Numbered from the stretch's first letter, positions 25,051 to 36,325 are shown. The stretch: 64,000 nucleotides of DNA from Paramecium sonneborni (GCA_905182985.1 CAJJDN010000083.1:6007-70006); one strand, 5' to 3'. A program made the numbers and translations. Notes: generated from the sequence alone by a model not told the origin.

Positions 25051-26500
25051 AAGTTAAATTAAATACGCTAAATGTAATTATGCTAACCGATATACTAATA
25101 GCATTATAAAAAATAAATAGAAGTTTTAATAGGATGCAAGGGTTAATTTTGATTTCGAGTATTGAAATATTATCGAGAATTATCACCATTATTATGATTT
25201 TTTTCAGAAAATAGTATGATGTGTAGGATATACATAAAAATAACTATTCATTCTATGATAAATCCTTTCAAATAAGGATTATATAATAAAATTTATATTA
25301 TAAAATTTATTCTAAAACCTTAGTAAGAATAAACATCAATAAAACCCCATTTAATTTTAATATCTTAATTTCCATTATAGGACCGACAATCTTTATAACA
25401 ACAAATAGCATTAGATTTATTCTTTTATAGATAAACTTAATCATAAATACATGAGAATATAATGCAAAAAAATGATTTTTTAAAATTGAATTATCAAACG
25501 TTTTGAGCCTAACCTAAAATAAAAATATTACTAAATATCTGCACCACAGCATTTATAAGTCAAAATGAATCCGGAGAATCATTCTATTCTTATTTAAATC
25601 CAAGACCTTATAAATATCATCTGTTTATCAAAGGTATTAGCAGGATCATCATAATGTATTTTCATGGTGAATTTGGTGTTTCCATATGATAAGGTGAGTT
25701 AGTTACAGTAATTTAGATGGCAATGCAAATATGGATGATAACTAAATTTAAGGATTTATAGATTGAATAATCATTTTTATTAATATAATGATATCGATTA
25801 TAGTTATCATAAATTTATTTAGTAGAAATCAAGTTTAACCCTTTACAACTAAAATGAAAGCTATAAACTAAATTTGGATTTTGAAAATCTAGATGAAATT
25901 TAATAAAGCTAAGGGAATATACCAATTTAACTATTCCCAATATATTTGATAAATGAAATAATTTAATTAAAATATATTAACCAATAATGATTTATAAATA
26001 ATGAAAAATGATGTAAAGTAAATAAAATTTTAAATTTGCAGAAAACAAAACAATGTTTTTGGTTATTATATATTAATTTATTATAACCAATAATGATTAG
26101 CATTCTATTGTTACTTAAAAAGTAGTTATCTAAATTTCACAACTTCATTTGATAATAAATATTTATTCTATTAAACAAATATTTCGACAAATTTTATTTA
26201 AGGAACTATTAGATTAATCCTAAAATCCTTGCAAATTATTCTTTTTGAACCAAATTTAAATCCAAAAAGATCATAATTGATAAAACTCTTTTTGAATTCC
26301 TTTTTATTGTAAAAAATATCTATAAAACTCTCTCTTTTATTTTAAAAATGATTAGAATAGCTTTGCAACTAATTATTTTTAATTATTTTTATATATTAAT
26401 CAAGTACAAAATAGTCTCGTTTTATTATTATTTGTTAATCAATGATTATATATCTAAAAAAAAATTAATATAATTTGATGAATTGATGAATGATATCTAT
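25051..26500. other. No supported gene
   Basis: About 1.45 kb of AT-rich spacer. A minus-strand phrase near 25.6-25.7 kb is weakly coding-like but without motif. Confidence 0.3.
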
Positions 26501-27084
26501 TCATAATTGCTCTAAGCATTTTGAATAAATTGATTATCTTTAAAATTCTATTTTATATTTTTTAAGCCACTCTTCAAAATCTGATTGACCAAATCTACAC
26601 TTGCTAACAATTTATTTACCATTATAATCCTTGTTTTTATGTTCGTTTTATAAATTAAAAAAATTTAGTATTAAATTTCTTTCATCACTTTTTATGAAAT
26701 TTTACCAATCCATTTTATTGTATTGAAAATTATTAGTAGCAGTCCTGATATAGTATTGAATATCCCAACATATATCAAAAATTTTCTTTCTAAGTGCTTA
26801 ATTTGCAGTATTTAATGAATCACATAGAAATTGATAATAGATGTATAACTCTTTTGAAATTTATAGTGTAAAAAATTGCATTGGCTTATTAATAAACAAA
26901 ATCAATTTACTTTAGGATCAAATTCTGTAAATTGAGATGATTTTGAATCTAAATGATAAATCTCATCATTATTATTTTCTTTGTCATTTTAAATTCTTGA
27001 TTATGGATAAGGCTCTATGTTTGAGGGTGTTACTATTTAAGCAGATTCAAATAATTTATTTTAACATCCACAAGATTGACCCAT
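26501..27084 (-). CDS. Small protein with N-terminal lipidation motif
   Basis: Predicted 185-residue protein. ATG is at 27084-27082 and the TGA at 26503-26501. A 26-nt intron (26885-26910, GTA...AAG) joins two clean frames, and its removal gives an exact multiple of three. The N-terminus MGQSCGCQ fits N-myristoylation at Gly2 and offers Cys5 and Cys7 for palmitoylation, so membrane anchoring is likely. Residues ~10-60 are polar and probably disordered; the rest is helical with several Trp and Tyr (FDICWDIQYYIRTATNNF, SDFEEWLKKYKIEF). I do not recognise the family. It is one of few intact genes in the gene-poor half. Confidence 0.75.
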
Positions 27085-27401
27085 AATGTAAAAAAGATTT
27101 TAAAATAATGCTTTTTATTTTTATTTTCCATTCATTAAAAATTAATTAAGATTCACTATTTATAATATTCTTCCATATTATAATTAATATAATTCTTATT
27201 ATGTATCAATTTTATAACTTTATGACATTAGTTCTTTTGATCTTAAGTTATAAATATATCCTTTTCAATTTGAATGAATCTAGAGTTTTTAGTTATTTAA
27301 GAGCTTTTTCATTAGATGAGGAATTAAATTAAATTTTTCAGATTTATTTATGCAAATTAAATACATTAATTAAATTTTATTCATAATAAGATAAGATGTA
27401 A
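27085..27401. other. No supported gene
   Basis: AT-rich upstream region of the minus-strand lipidated protein gene, ending where the duplicated block starts. It probably holds the promoter, but no element can be named. Confidence 0.3.
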
Positions 27402-28488
27402 TACAAGGATCATTAAAAATTTATTTTTTTTATTATATAGAGATGATTTAAATGTTTAAATCTTAAAAATTTAAAAAAGCTACTTTATTCTACTAATATT
27501 TACATATAAATTATTCATTTTTATAGATATTCACAATTTTGTTTCTTTCTAAGAAATTAAAATTAGGACAAACAAGACATCCAAAATTGAAAAATAACTT
27601 AATCTAAAATATTAATTGAAGTTGAAGAAATATTATTATTGTAGAATAAATTTAATTTGAATTGGAGAATAAATCTAATTTGAATTTGAGATAAAATTGA
27701 ATGTTATTTTTACATTGCATTCAATAAATTAATTTTAAATTGAAATTTTTATTTAGAAATGGAATTTACCATTTACTAATAAAAAGCTTAGTTATTTATC
27801 AATCATTTTTTTAGAGTTAATTCTTTTTTAATGAAATTTTTTGTGGATATTAAATTATTTTCTGTTATATATACAATTTTTAACTTATAAAGACCTTTAT
27901 TAAATTTTCTTGATATTTTTACACATATTAGTAAATCTGATTAGAAATGAAATTGTGTAATAGTGAAATGAAGTTTGCAACATAAAATGAGTAAAGGAAA
28001 AATTAGAGAAATTTTCAATATAAATATATTGATATTGAAGGGTGTTAACAATATTAAGAATTGGGAAGGACAGAATAAAATTAAGAATCAAATATTATAA
28101 ATTAAATTAAAGTGTATTGATTAAATTTATAGTAAGTAAATATTATATCAGCAGAGATTATTCAATGTTAAAAAAAATATAAAAATTGCTTAAATAATTT
28201 TATTAAACTTTTAGATAATAACCAAAATTAAAGAATACATAAATTGTTAAAAGAAATTTAATAATTTAGATAACTTTGATATTTTAATTTATATTTATAG
28301 TTCTTATATATATTAGAATTTTAATTAATTAAGTAACTAAAATGGAAAAAATTAATGAATCTACTCATAAGCTGTTAGTTCTCTTTATAATTTTGAGATT
28401 TAAATTAGATAGCAGGAACTAAAATTATAAGCTTAATATCGATGAATCAAAAATGTAATTCGCCTTACTAAAGTAAAGAATATATTTC
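27402..28488. repeat. Copy 1 of 1087-base block next to a 1-base gap
   Basis: This block is repeated without any difference I could find at 28490-29576, with only the single N at 28489 between them (offset 1088). Identical AT-rich non-coding DNA on both sides of one N is what a scaffolder leaves when overlapping contig ends are not merged. Apart from short open frames without motifs, the block holds no supported gene. Confidence 0.9.
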
Positions 28489-28489
28489 N
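28489..28489. other. Assembly gap (single N)
   Basis: The base is N. It sits exactly between the two identical 1087-base copies. Confidence 0.95.
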
Positions 28490-29576
28490 TACAAGGATCA
28501 TTAAAAATTTATTTTTTTTATTATATAGAGATGATTTAAATGTTTAAATCTTAAAAATTTAAAAAAGCTACTTTATTCTACTAATATTTACATATAAATT
28601 ATTCATTTTTATAGATATTCACAATTTTGTTTCTTTCTAAGAAATTAAAATTAGGACAAACAAGACATCCAAAATTGAAAAATAACTTAATCTAAAATAT
28701 TAATTGAAGTTGAAGAAATATTATTATTGTAGAATAAATTTAATTTGAATTGGAGAATAAATCTAATTTGAATTTGAGATAAAATTGAATGTTATTTTTA
28801 CATTGCATTCAATAAATTAATTTTAAATTGAAATTTTTATTTAGAAATGGAATTTACCATTTACTAATAAAAAGCTTAGTTATTTATCAATCATTTTTTT
28901 AGAGTTAATTCTTTTTTAATGAAATTTTTTGTGGATATTAAATTATTTTCTGTTATATATACAATTTTTAACTTATAAAGACCTTTATTAAATTTTCTTG
29001 ATATTTTTACACATATTAGTAAATCTGATTAGAAATGAAATTGTGTAATAGTGAAATGAAGTTTGCAACATAAAATGAGTAAAGGAAAAATTAGAGAAAT
29101 TTTCAATATAAATATATTGATATTGAAGGGTGTTAACAATATTAAGAATTGGGAAGGACAGAATAAAATTAAGAATCAAATATTATAAATTAAATTAAAG
29201 TGTATTGATTAAATTTATAGTAAGTAAATATTATATCAGCAGAGATTATTCAATGTTAAAAAAAATATAAAAATTGCTTAAATAATTTTATTAAACTTTT
29301 AGATAATAACCAAAATTAAAGAATACATAAATTGTTAAAAGAAATTTAATAATTTAGATAACTTTGATATTTTAATTTATATTTATAGTTCTTATATATA
29401 TTAGAATTTTAATTAATTAAGTAACTAAAATGGAAAAAATTAATGAATCTACTCATAAGCTGTTAGTTCTCTTTATAATTTTGAGATTTAAATTAGATAG
29501 CAGGAACTAAAATTATAAGCTTAATATCGATGAATCAAAAATGTAATTCGCCTTACTAAAGTAAAGAATATATTTC
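28490..29576. repeat. Copy 2 of 1087-base block
   Basis: Identical by eye to 27402-28488. Sequence continues past the repeat at 29577 without a break. Most likely the same genomic locus assembled twice. Confidence 0.9.
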
Positions 29577-29808
29577 TACTTTCTTTTATCTTATTTTTGA
29601 ATATAATATGTCTCTTAATTCTATAAATTAGGTAAAAGTAAAAATTATTAATTATAAAAATGCTATTTGATGTAATAATATTAAGTACAAAGATTTAATT
29701 GCTCAATAATTATGTCTCATTTAATAGGTAAACCAAACTTGTTTCTAAGAATAGAATATGAACTTTTTTTATAAATTTTGTGATATATGAAATAGAAATA
29801 AGTTTCCC
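29577..29808. other. Spacer
   Basis: AT-rich sequence without a supported gene. It leads into the coding-like fragment that follows. Confidence 0.3.
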
Positions 29809-30060
29809 TAAAGAATCAAGTATTAAATATGAACACCCAAATAAATATGATTGCTTCCCTTGAATTTTTTACTAAGCTTCAGATAGAGACAAATATTTGC
29901 CAAACTTGCATTCTTTTGTCAAGGTCTCAATGAATTCAATAAGGGATACATAAGAAGTTCTGGATACTATAACACTATTCATGTTTTACTCTCATGCAGG
30001 AGATGAGGTTCTACAGTAATCTGGGCTTACCTGGGTTTTGAAGATAAAAATTTTATGTTA
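29809..30060 (+). pseudogene. Unidentified coding-like fragment
   Basis: The plus strand reads ISFPKESSIKYEHPNKYDCF, then a TGA, then YQASDRDKYLPNLHSFV. In a second frame it reads NEFNKGYIRSSGYYNTIHVL and, after another TGA, STVIWAYLGFEDKNF. The residue choice is protein-like and unlike the surrounding spacer, but two stops and a frame change within 250 bases point to a relic. Family not recognised. Confidence 0.3.
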
Positions 30061-30383
30061 TCAAATATTAAGTTTTTTTAAAAAATGAGAATATAATAAG
30101 AATATGATCTCAATCAAATTATCAATAGATTATTTTATATTCAAAGATATATATTTTATCAGTATAAAAGTTATCAAAGTTAATTATAAAAGGCTTTAAA
30201 AAGAATAAAGTAGATTGTTAGTCTAACTAATGTAATTTTAATGAGAGTTACCATTTTTATGTATTAATATAGTGATTTATCTACATTAATTTAATTCTGC
30301 ATTTATTACACACAATTTATTGATTTATTTAGAGAGAATCTTTTTGATCTTCATTAAAAAATTAAATAGACCAAAGTCTGAAT

Positions 30384-30560
30384 ATGGAAGAAACAAAAGA
30401 GACTTAAACCATGGTTGCATATCTAGTTGGGCTTAGTCTTCATTATAAATATTGGATTGCCTATAGTTCATATGATACAAGTTGTGGATTAGATGGATAT
30501 ATTCTTTTTAATTCTGGTGATATATTTGGAGTTAGTTTAATTATTTATGATATGAATAAT
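30384..30560 (+). CDS. Possible short or truncated gene, unknown
   Basis: An ATG opens a frame whose first ~58 residues look protein-like (MVAYLVGLSLHYKYWIAYSS, CGLDGYILFNSGDIFGVSL). The frame then runs into sequence that is antisense to the 3' end of the glutathione transferase gene, so the true end is unclear. It may be a 5' remnant truncated against that gene, or a real convergent gene with an unseen intron. Function unknown. Confidence 0.25.
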
Positions 30561-30567
30561 TAAAAAT

Positions 30568-31285
30568 TCATAACTTTGGTTTGTTTCTAATTTTCTATAC
30601 AATTTTTAAGAATACTTCATGTCCCTAATTTACTTCTTTTATTTATTCAACTCTTTTCATCCAACTTAAAATATTTGGATATTTTTAAAATTCCCAATTT
30701 ACCATATGCAATTACATAATTTCACAATAGGCGCTTATATCAGCTAGACTTATTTCTTTTCCACAAATATAATCTTATGTTGAAAATTCTATTTAATTAA
30801 TTGACTATATACTTGTTTCTAAGAATTTTAATGCCAATATTGCTTCCTTTTTTGCCTGTTCTAAATTTACAGTTGTTTCTATTCCCAATTTCGGAGCCAC
30901 AATCAAATTGAAAAAGTATTATGATAATTTTCTTGTACCTGTATGATGATAATCCAAATATTCATCAATCTTTGCTGATTCTTGTGGATTATCAGGATAA
31001 AGAGTAGTTTTAATATTCCTTGATTTTATTATATATTTTATAATAGCATGGCTCTCAGCAAGTTAATATCCATCCTTATCAACAATAGCAGGAACTGAAA
31101 AATAATTATTTATCTTAATATGTACCTTTTCTATATGGATTTATTTTTGCATACTCAGGAGTTCTTTATTTCCCTTCTGCAATTCTAATCTCCACAACTT
31201 CATGTTAAATTTTAAGTATATTTAGCACTATAGAAACGAATCTTGATGGTTAAGATAGCCAATCTATATATAATTTCAATGACAT
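30568..31285 (-). CDS. Glutathione S-transferase, theta-like
   Basis: Predicted cytosolic enzyme that conjugates glutathione to electrophiles. ATG is at 31285-31283 and the TGA at 30570-30568. A 31-nt intron (31095-31125, GTA...CAG) lies inside the glutathione-binding domain. The N-terminal thioredoxin-like domain shows LYIDWLSQPSR (theta-class enzymes have LYLDLLSQPCR, with the catalytic Ser in SQPS), INPYRKVPAIVD with the cis-proline VP, and LAESHAIIKYI with the ES glutathione-contact pair. The C-terminal helical domain carries ISLADISAYCEI, the N-capping box region. Length of about 228 residues is typical. It stands alone in a gene-poor stretch and appears intact. Confidence 0.88.
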
Positions 31286-31755
31286 ATTATTTTTAAATAT
31301 GATGCTTATTAAAAAAATTTTATAACAAAATTATATTTTTATATTACTGATCTATGATTCATCAATTAAATACAAAGATAACTTCATAATTTGGCATTTC
31401 AAATACAATGATATCAATAATCAACTAAATGATCTTTAGCTCAATTCTATATTCAACACTTATGTAATAATAATATATTAAATGGTTTATCTCATAATTA
31501 AAAGAATTTTTGAAAAATGAGAATATCACATGGTTTAAATCTATTTTGAATTACTATAATTTAACTTTGAAGAATGATTAAAGTTTTTTTCCTGAATAGA
31601 ATTAGTATCAACTAATTGAATTTCAGATTAAATTCTTAAATTATTCTTTTTAATATATCAAGATGGCTAATAAAAAAATTTATTAATTTTTAAAGCAAAT
31701 GAAGTGAAAATTTTATTTTAAATTCGATATTTTGTTAATAAAGGAGAATACAACA
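31286..31755. other. Intergenic, divergent promoter region
   Basis: 470 bases between the start of the glutathione transferase (minus) and the start of the next gene (plus). Presumably holds both promoters; no element can be named. Confidence 0.4.
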
Positions 31756-32227
31756 ATGTTATTGAGTAAAATTAAGTAAGCATATCATTTGGATATTTAG
31801 AAAGTGGATTTGAAAGAGTTTATGTAGAATAAGAACAAACCTAAGGAAATGCTTAAATTATAGGGTTATAAGAGAAGTAAATGTTTAGTAATTAAATAAT
31901 ATAGAATTATATAATAGTTAAGTTAGGAAATATATCTCCATCAATACAAATACTGTTATTACATTAAGATATACTGATTAAGTTCTAGAATTAAAAAAAC
32001 CAGAAGAACCATTTGTAAAAGAATATCTTTAATTAGATGGTAAAGATAATCTATTGTTAGGAGTAGATGATTCTGAAATAGGAAAAAAAGAATTGAAAAA
32101 TCTGTAATTATTTTTGAAATAAAAAAAGAACTTAAATAGGTAAAAGTTTAAGGTGGTTTAGGCTTTGATTTTATAAAATTAAAATGACCGAAACTAAATA
32201 GAAGTAGTTGATTTTTTATATAATTGA
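31756..32227 (+). CDS. Hypothetical protein, 147 aa
   Basis: ATG to TGA with one 28-nt intron at 31877-31904 (GTA...TAG); the spliced length is exactly 148 codons. The protein is lysine- and leucine-rich and hydrophilic, with motifs such as VDLKEFMQNKNKPKEMLKL and DDSEIGKKELKNLQLFLKQK and no membrane segment or signal peptide. Family not recognised. It lies about 230 bases upstream of the DP gene on the same strand. Confidence 0.6.
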
Positions 32228-32432
32228 AAAGTGATCTAAAAAGTGAAAGATTGAGTAATCAATGAAATACTTTTTAAATTAGGCCCTATGAATAATTGAA
32301 TAAATAGTTAAGGTGATATATTTTTATCGGAATCAAAACTGGATGATTAGGTATTTGGGAATAAGTAATGCTTTTTCTTTTGATTTTTTAATGATATAAT
32401 ATATAATCATAAATAAATAAAAAGTAAGATGA

Positions 32433-33649
32433 TAATAACTTAAATTAAACAAATATATAATGATAACTAATGATAATGTTAACTCGAGATCATATGATAC
32501 TCCAGTTATTCCTGAGCCATCCTAAATGTTGGAAGAATCATAATTCATTAATATCTCATAGAAGCATCTACTATTTCCAAACAGTCCTTTTTAGATTGTA
32601 AAATCTTGGGATGCAGGTGATTATGAATTTCCCTTTGATTAATAATTATTACCAATGATGTTTGAAAATTGTCAATCAGAATAATTGTCACCAAAAGAAG
32701 AAATAAGGAAACCCTCCAAAAATTTGAATCTATAATTTGCTACGCCATAAAAAGTGCAGCCATATAGAAGGTAACTCATTCAATTAAAATAAGTAGATAT
32801 CAATCAGAAAGAGTTGAACGAAGAACTTATAATAATGAATAGTAAAATTAACCCATGAGAAGCCAAAAGGGTATATATGGACACATAATCAAGCATAGGA
32901 CTTAGAAATTTGTCAATTAAGGTTAAAGAAATTGTGTTTGAATTGAAATCTACCTCCTATAAAGATGTAGCTGAGAGATTAATTTAAGAATTAAGTAAAG
33001 AAGAAGGCAGATTATTAGATTATGATAATGTATGATAATAATAAATTAGAGTCTAAAGATGAATAAAATATTAAGCGTAGAGTTTATGATGCTTTGAATG
33101 TAATGATTGCATCCAAAGTATTGAGAAAAGAAGGTAAAAAAGTTAAATCTGATATTTGTTCAGAATTGTCTGGAAAAATCAAACTCTAAGATAGAGATAC
33201 ATAAAAAGAAAAACTAGTAAGTTTGATATCTATTATTAAGATTAGAAAATAAAAACTACTCAAAGGAAAGAAAAAACATTTAGCTGATCTTCTCTAAAAG
33301 TGGAAAGCAGCCAATTCACTTATAGAAAGAAATAAAAATTTAAAACTATTTTCCTAATAATTTTTCTACTTTCCATTATTAATATTTTATGCTGATTAGA
33401 AATATCCAAAGTTTCTAAAAGATAAAAAAACTCTAAAAATTTTGATGAAAAATAAAATTGATATTCTTTCAGATTTAGATATTGCAAAATAATTGTTTCT
33501 GTATCAATTTGAATCTATCATAGTGAAACTGTAGACAATGATAAAATATAAGAAGAATGCTTAAAATTATAATGAATATAATTAATATATATTTTATTAA
33601 ATGAGATATTTGTATGTTAAGAGCAAAATATTCTAAATGTATTTGAGAG
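32433..33649. repeat. Copy 1 of 1217-base block containing the DP gene
   Basis: Identical by eye to 33651-34867 (offset 1218), separated only by the N at 33650. It includes all but the extreme 3' end of the DP gene, with the same introns. Most likely one locus assembled twice at a contig join. Confidence 0.9.
32460..33649 (+). CDS. DP transcription factor (E2F partner), 5' copy, cut by gap
   Basis: DP proteins pair with E2F to control cell-cycle genes. Three introns restore one frame: 32771-32796 (26 nt), 32871-32898 (28 nt) and 33030-33051 (22 nt, ending GAG rather than TAG). The winged-helix DNA-binding domain reads G-LRNLSIKVKEIVFELKSTS, YKDVAERLIQEL and IKRRVYDALNVMIASKVLRK. RRVYDALNV is the diagnostic helix, and the KGLR start matches DP rather than E2F. 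A helical stretch and a C-terminal segment with LFSQQFFYFPLLIFYADQ and DILSDLDIAKQLF occupy the place of the DP dimerisation/C-terminal domain. This copy runs into the single N at 33650. Confidence 0.85.
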
Positions 33650-33650
33650 N
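33650..33650. other. Assembly gap (single N)
   Basis: The base is N, exactly between two identical 1217-base copies. Confidence 0.95.
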
Positions 33651-34867
33651 TAATAACTTAAATTAAACAAATATATAATGATAACTAATGATAATGTTAA
33701 CTCGAGATCATATGATACTCCAGTTATTCCTGAGCCATCCTAAATGTTGGAAGAATCATAATTCATTAATATCTCATAGAAGCATCTACTATTTCCAAAC
33801 AGTCCTTTTTAGATTGTAAAATCTTGGGATGCAGGTGATTATGAATTTCCCTTTGATTAATAATTATTACCAATGATGTTTGAAAATTGTCAATCAGAAT
33901 AATTGTCACCAAAAGAAGAAATAAGGAAACCCTCCAAAAATTTGAATCTATAATTTGCTACGCCATAAAAAGTGCAGCCATATAGAAGGTAACTCATTCA
34001 ATTAAAATAAGTAGATATCAATCAGAAAGAGTTGAACGAAGAACTTATAATAATGAATAGTAAAATTAACCCATGAGAAGCCAAAAGGGTATATATGGAC
34101 ACATAATCAAGCATAGGACTTAGAAATTTGTCAATTAAGGTTAAAGAAATTGTGTTTGAATTGAAATCTACCTCCTATAAAGATGTAGCTGAGAGATTAA
34201 TTTAAGAATTAAGTAAAGAAGAAGGCAGATTATTAGATTATGATAATGTATGATAATAATAAATTAGAGTCTAAAGATGAATAAAATATTAAGCGTAGAG
34301 TTTATGATGCTTTGAATGTAATGATTGCATCCAAAGTATTGAGAAAAGAAGGTAAAAAAGTTAAATCTGATATTTGTTCAGAATTGTCTGGAAAAATCAA
34401 ACTCTAAGATAGAGATACATAAAAAGAAAAACTAGTAAGTTTGATATCTATTATTAAGATTAGAAAATAAAAACTACTCAAAGGAAAGAAAAAACATTTA
34501 GCTGATCTTCTCTAAAAGTGGAAAGCAGCCAATTCACTTATAGAAAGAAATAAAAATTTAAAACTATTTTCCTAATAATTTTTCTACTTTCCATTATTAA
34601 TATTTTATGCTGATTAGAAATATCCAAAGTTTCTAAAAGATAAAAAAACTCTAAAAATTTTGATGAAAAATAAAATTGATATTCTTTCAGATTTAGATAT
34701 TGCAAAATAATTGTTTCTGTATCAATTTGAATCTATCATAGTGAAACTGTAGACAATGATAAAATATAAGAAGAATGCTTAAAATTATAATGAATATAAT
34801 TAATATATATTTTATTAAATGAGATATTTGTATGTTAAGAGCAAAATATTCTAAATGTATTTGAGAG
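33651..34867. repeat. Copy 2 of 1217-base block
   Basis: Identical by eye to 32433-33649. At 34868 the sequence continues into the 3' end of the DP gene and the following genes, so this copy is the one connected to the right-hand contig. Confidence 0.9.
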
Positions 34868-35019
34868 GCTTAAGAGGTTTCTTTTAATCCTAAGATATTA
34901 TTGTAAATAAAAGAAAAATGAGAATATTTTTAAGTCTTTTGTTTTCATTATATTCATATGGATGGATTTAACATAATTGGTTGAAACATGTAATTAAAAA
35001 CAATAAAAAGGGAATTTGA
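33678..35019 (+). CDS. DP transcription factor, 3' copy (complete to a stop)
   Basis: Same protein as the copy starting at 32460, shifted by 1218 bases, with the same three introns (33989-34014, 34089-34116, 34248-34269). Here the frame continues past the end of the duplicated block to a TGA at 35017-35019. That end overlaps the predicted start of the next gene (34988) by 32 bases, so the last ~50 residues are doubtful: an unseen short intron may stop the protein earlier. The genome probably has one DP gene here, best represented by this copy. Confidence 0.75.
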
Positions 35020-35588
35020 TATTAGAAAATAACCAAATTTTTTGATTCCTATTTGGATATATCATGCTAGAAGAGAACATTATATATATTATGAATAATC
35101 AAGATTGGCTAGAGGATTGACAACAACTTTTTCATATTATGATTGGGATCCTGTATCATAAATGGTTTGTTATACTGACAAATAAGGAAAATAAAGATTT
35201 GAGAAAAGTATTTTCAATAGAGAAAGACTTGATATTATTGATAATGCTTTATTTGAAGAGATTTTTAGAGGAGAAATGACAGCAGAAAAAATTAAAAGAG
35301 GATCACTTTTAGTAGCTTATGAATTGAATTGTAATAATCGATTTGATTTAGATGTATAAATATATTTATAATTAGAATTATTTGCATTACAAACCTATAA
35401 ATTTTATGGATATTATTAGAGGACTTCATTTTTAATTTTATGTCTAACTCGGTTTAACAAATTAATATAGATATGATCATTTTATATCTAAACCTGATTG
35501 GTTGTATGAATGGGAATAATGGAAGATTGAATTAAATGGAATGAATCGATTAAATTTTTTTAATAAATTATTATTATCATTTAAATGA
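34988..35588 (+). CDS. Hypothetical protein, 192 aa
   Basis: The ATG follows an in-frame TGA. A 22-nt intron (GTA...TAG) starting at the GTATAAATATA near 35,357 joins two frames, giving 193 codons to TGA 35586-35588. Visible phrases are WIYHARREHYIYYEQSRLAR, TFSYYDWDPVSQMVCYT, FMDIIRGLHFQFYVQLG and FISKPDWLYEWEQWKIEL. It is rich in Tyr and Trp, soluble, with no signal peptide or membrane span. Without the intron the frame would end at 35476, losing the Trp-rich tail. Its stop codon overlaps the ATG of the next gene (ATGA at 35585-35588). Family not recognised. Confidence 0.6.
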
Positions 35589-36280
35589 AATAAAAAAGGT
35601 TTGTTTAGAAAAATTAAGCTACTTTTACTCATTTTGTAAGTGTACCATTAATTTTGTAACCTACTTAAGGAAAACTTTAAAAACTTATGGATGAAATTCA
35701 TAAAAAATATAATTATGATGAATCAATGAATCCAAATAATCCATTTTTATTTCATATAACAATATCAATGTTAGGATTATCTAATTAAGAAAAAATAAAT
35801 AAAGCTAAATAAATATTCACAGATAATGAGCAAACCATAAAAAATTATTTAAAAAATGTTTCAATTCGACTCAAAGGTTTAGGTTGTTTTCAAAATCGAT
35901 TGAATCAATAAAATAAATATTACAAAAGAGGACCTTATGAAGATTTAAATATCATTTATCTTAATGTTGATGAAACTCCTTTACTGCCTGTTTCAGATTT
36001 CATAATCAGATAATTTCTATAAGCAGAAATTTTTGATTCAGATGATTTAAAATCTATGAATTTGATAATGGATTAATAATCAAAAATGTTTAGGGCAGAG
36101 AAATTTCATATTACTTTATTTCGACTTAAGGATTGTAAAATAAATTTTTAACAATTATTTGATGAATACAAAAATTTTGAATTTGGAGAAGCTCCAATAT
36201 AATATTTCGATATAAGTACAAGATGGTAATATGATAAAGATAAGTTCTATTAACCTTTAGCTAGAATAATTGTTAATTGA
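35585..36280 (+). CDS. AKAP7/ASCC1-type 2H phosphoesterase
   Basis: Single-exon 231-residue protein of the 2H phosphoesterase superfamily. Members act on 2',3'-cyclic or 2'-5' phosphodiester bonds of RNA or nucleotides; the AKAP7 domain is the closest match I see. The two catalytic HxT motifs are intact: FHITISMLG near residue 58 and FHITLFRL near residue 182. The N-terminal strand THFVSVPL corresponds to the FVSIPI strand of the family, which supports starting at or near this ATG. IKNYLKNVSIRLKGLGCF and DLNIIYLNV are also typical. No targeting signal. The substrate cannot be predicted. The start overlaps the stop of the upstream gene by four bases. Confidence 0.85.
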
Positions 36281-36325
36281 TATTTATATTTAATATCTAT
36301 ATTATGATATATATATATATAATTA

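Noticed and set aside
27402..29576. Tandem duplication or transposon with long direct repeats
   Set aside because: Perfect identity plus a single N exactly at the joint fits an assembly overlap better; no transposase or terminal motif is present.
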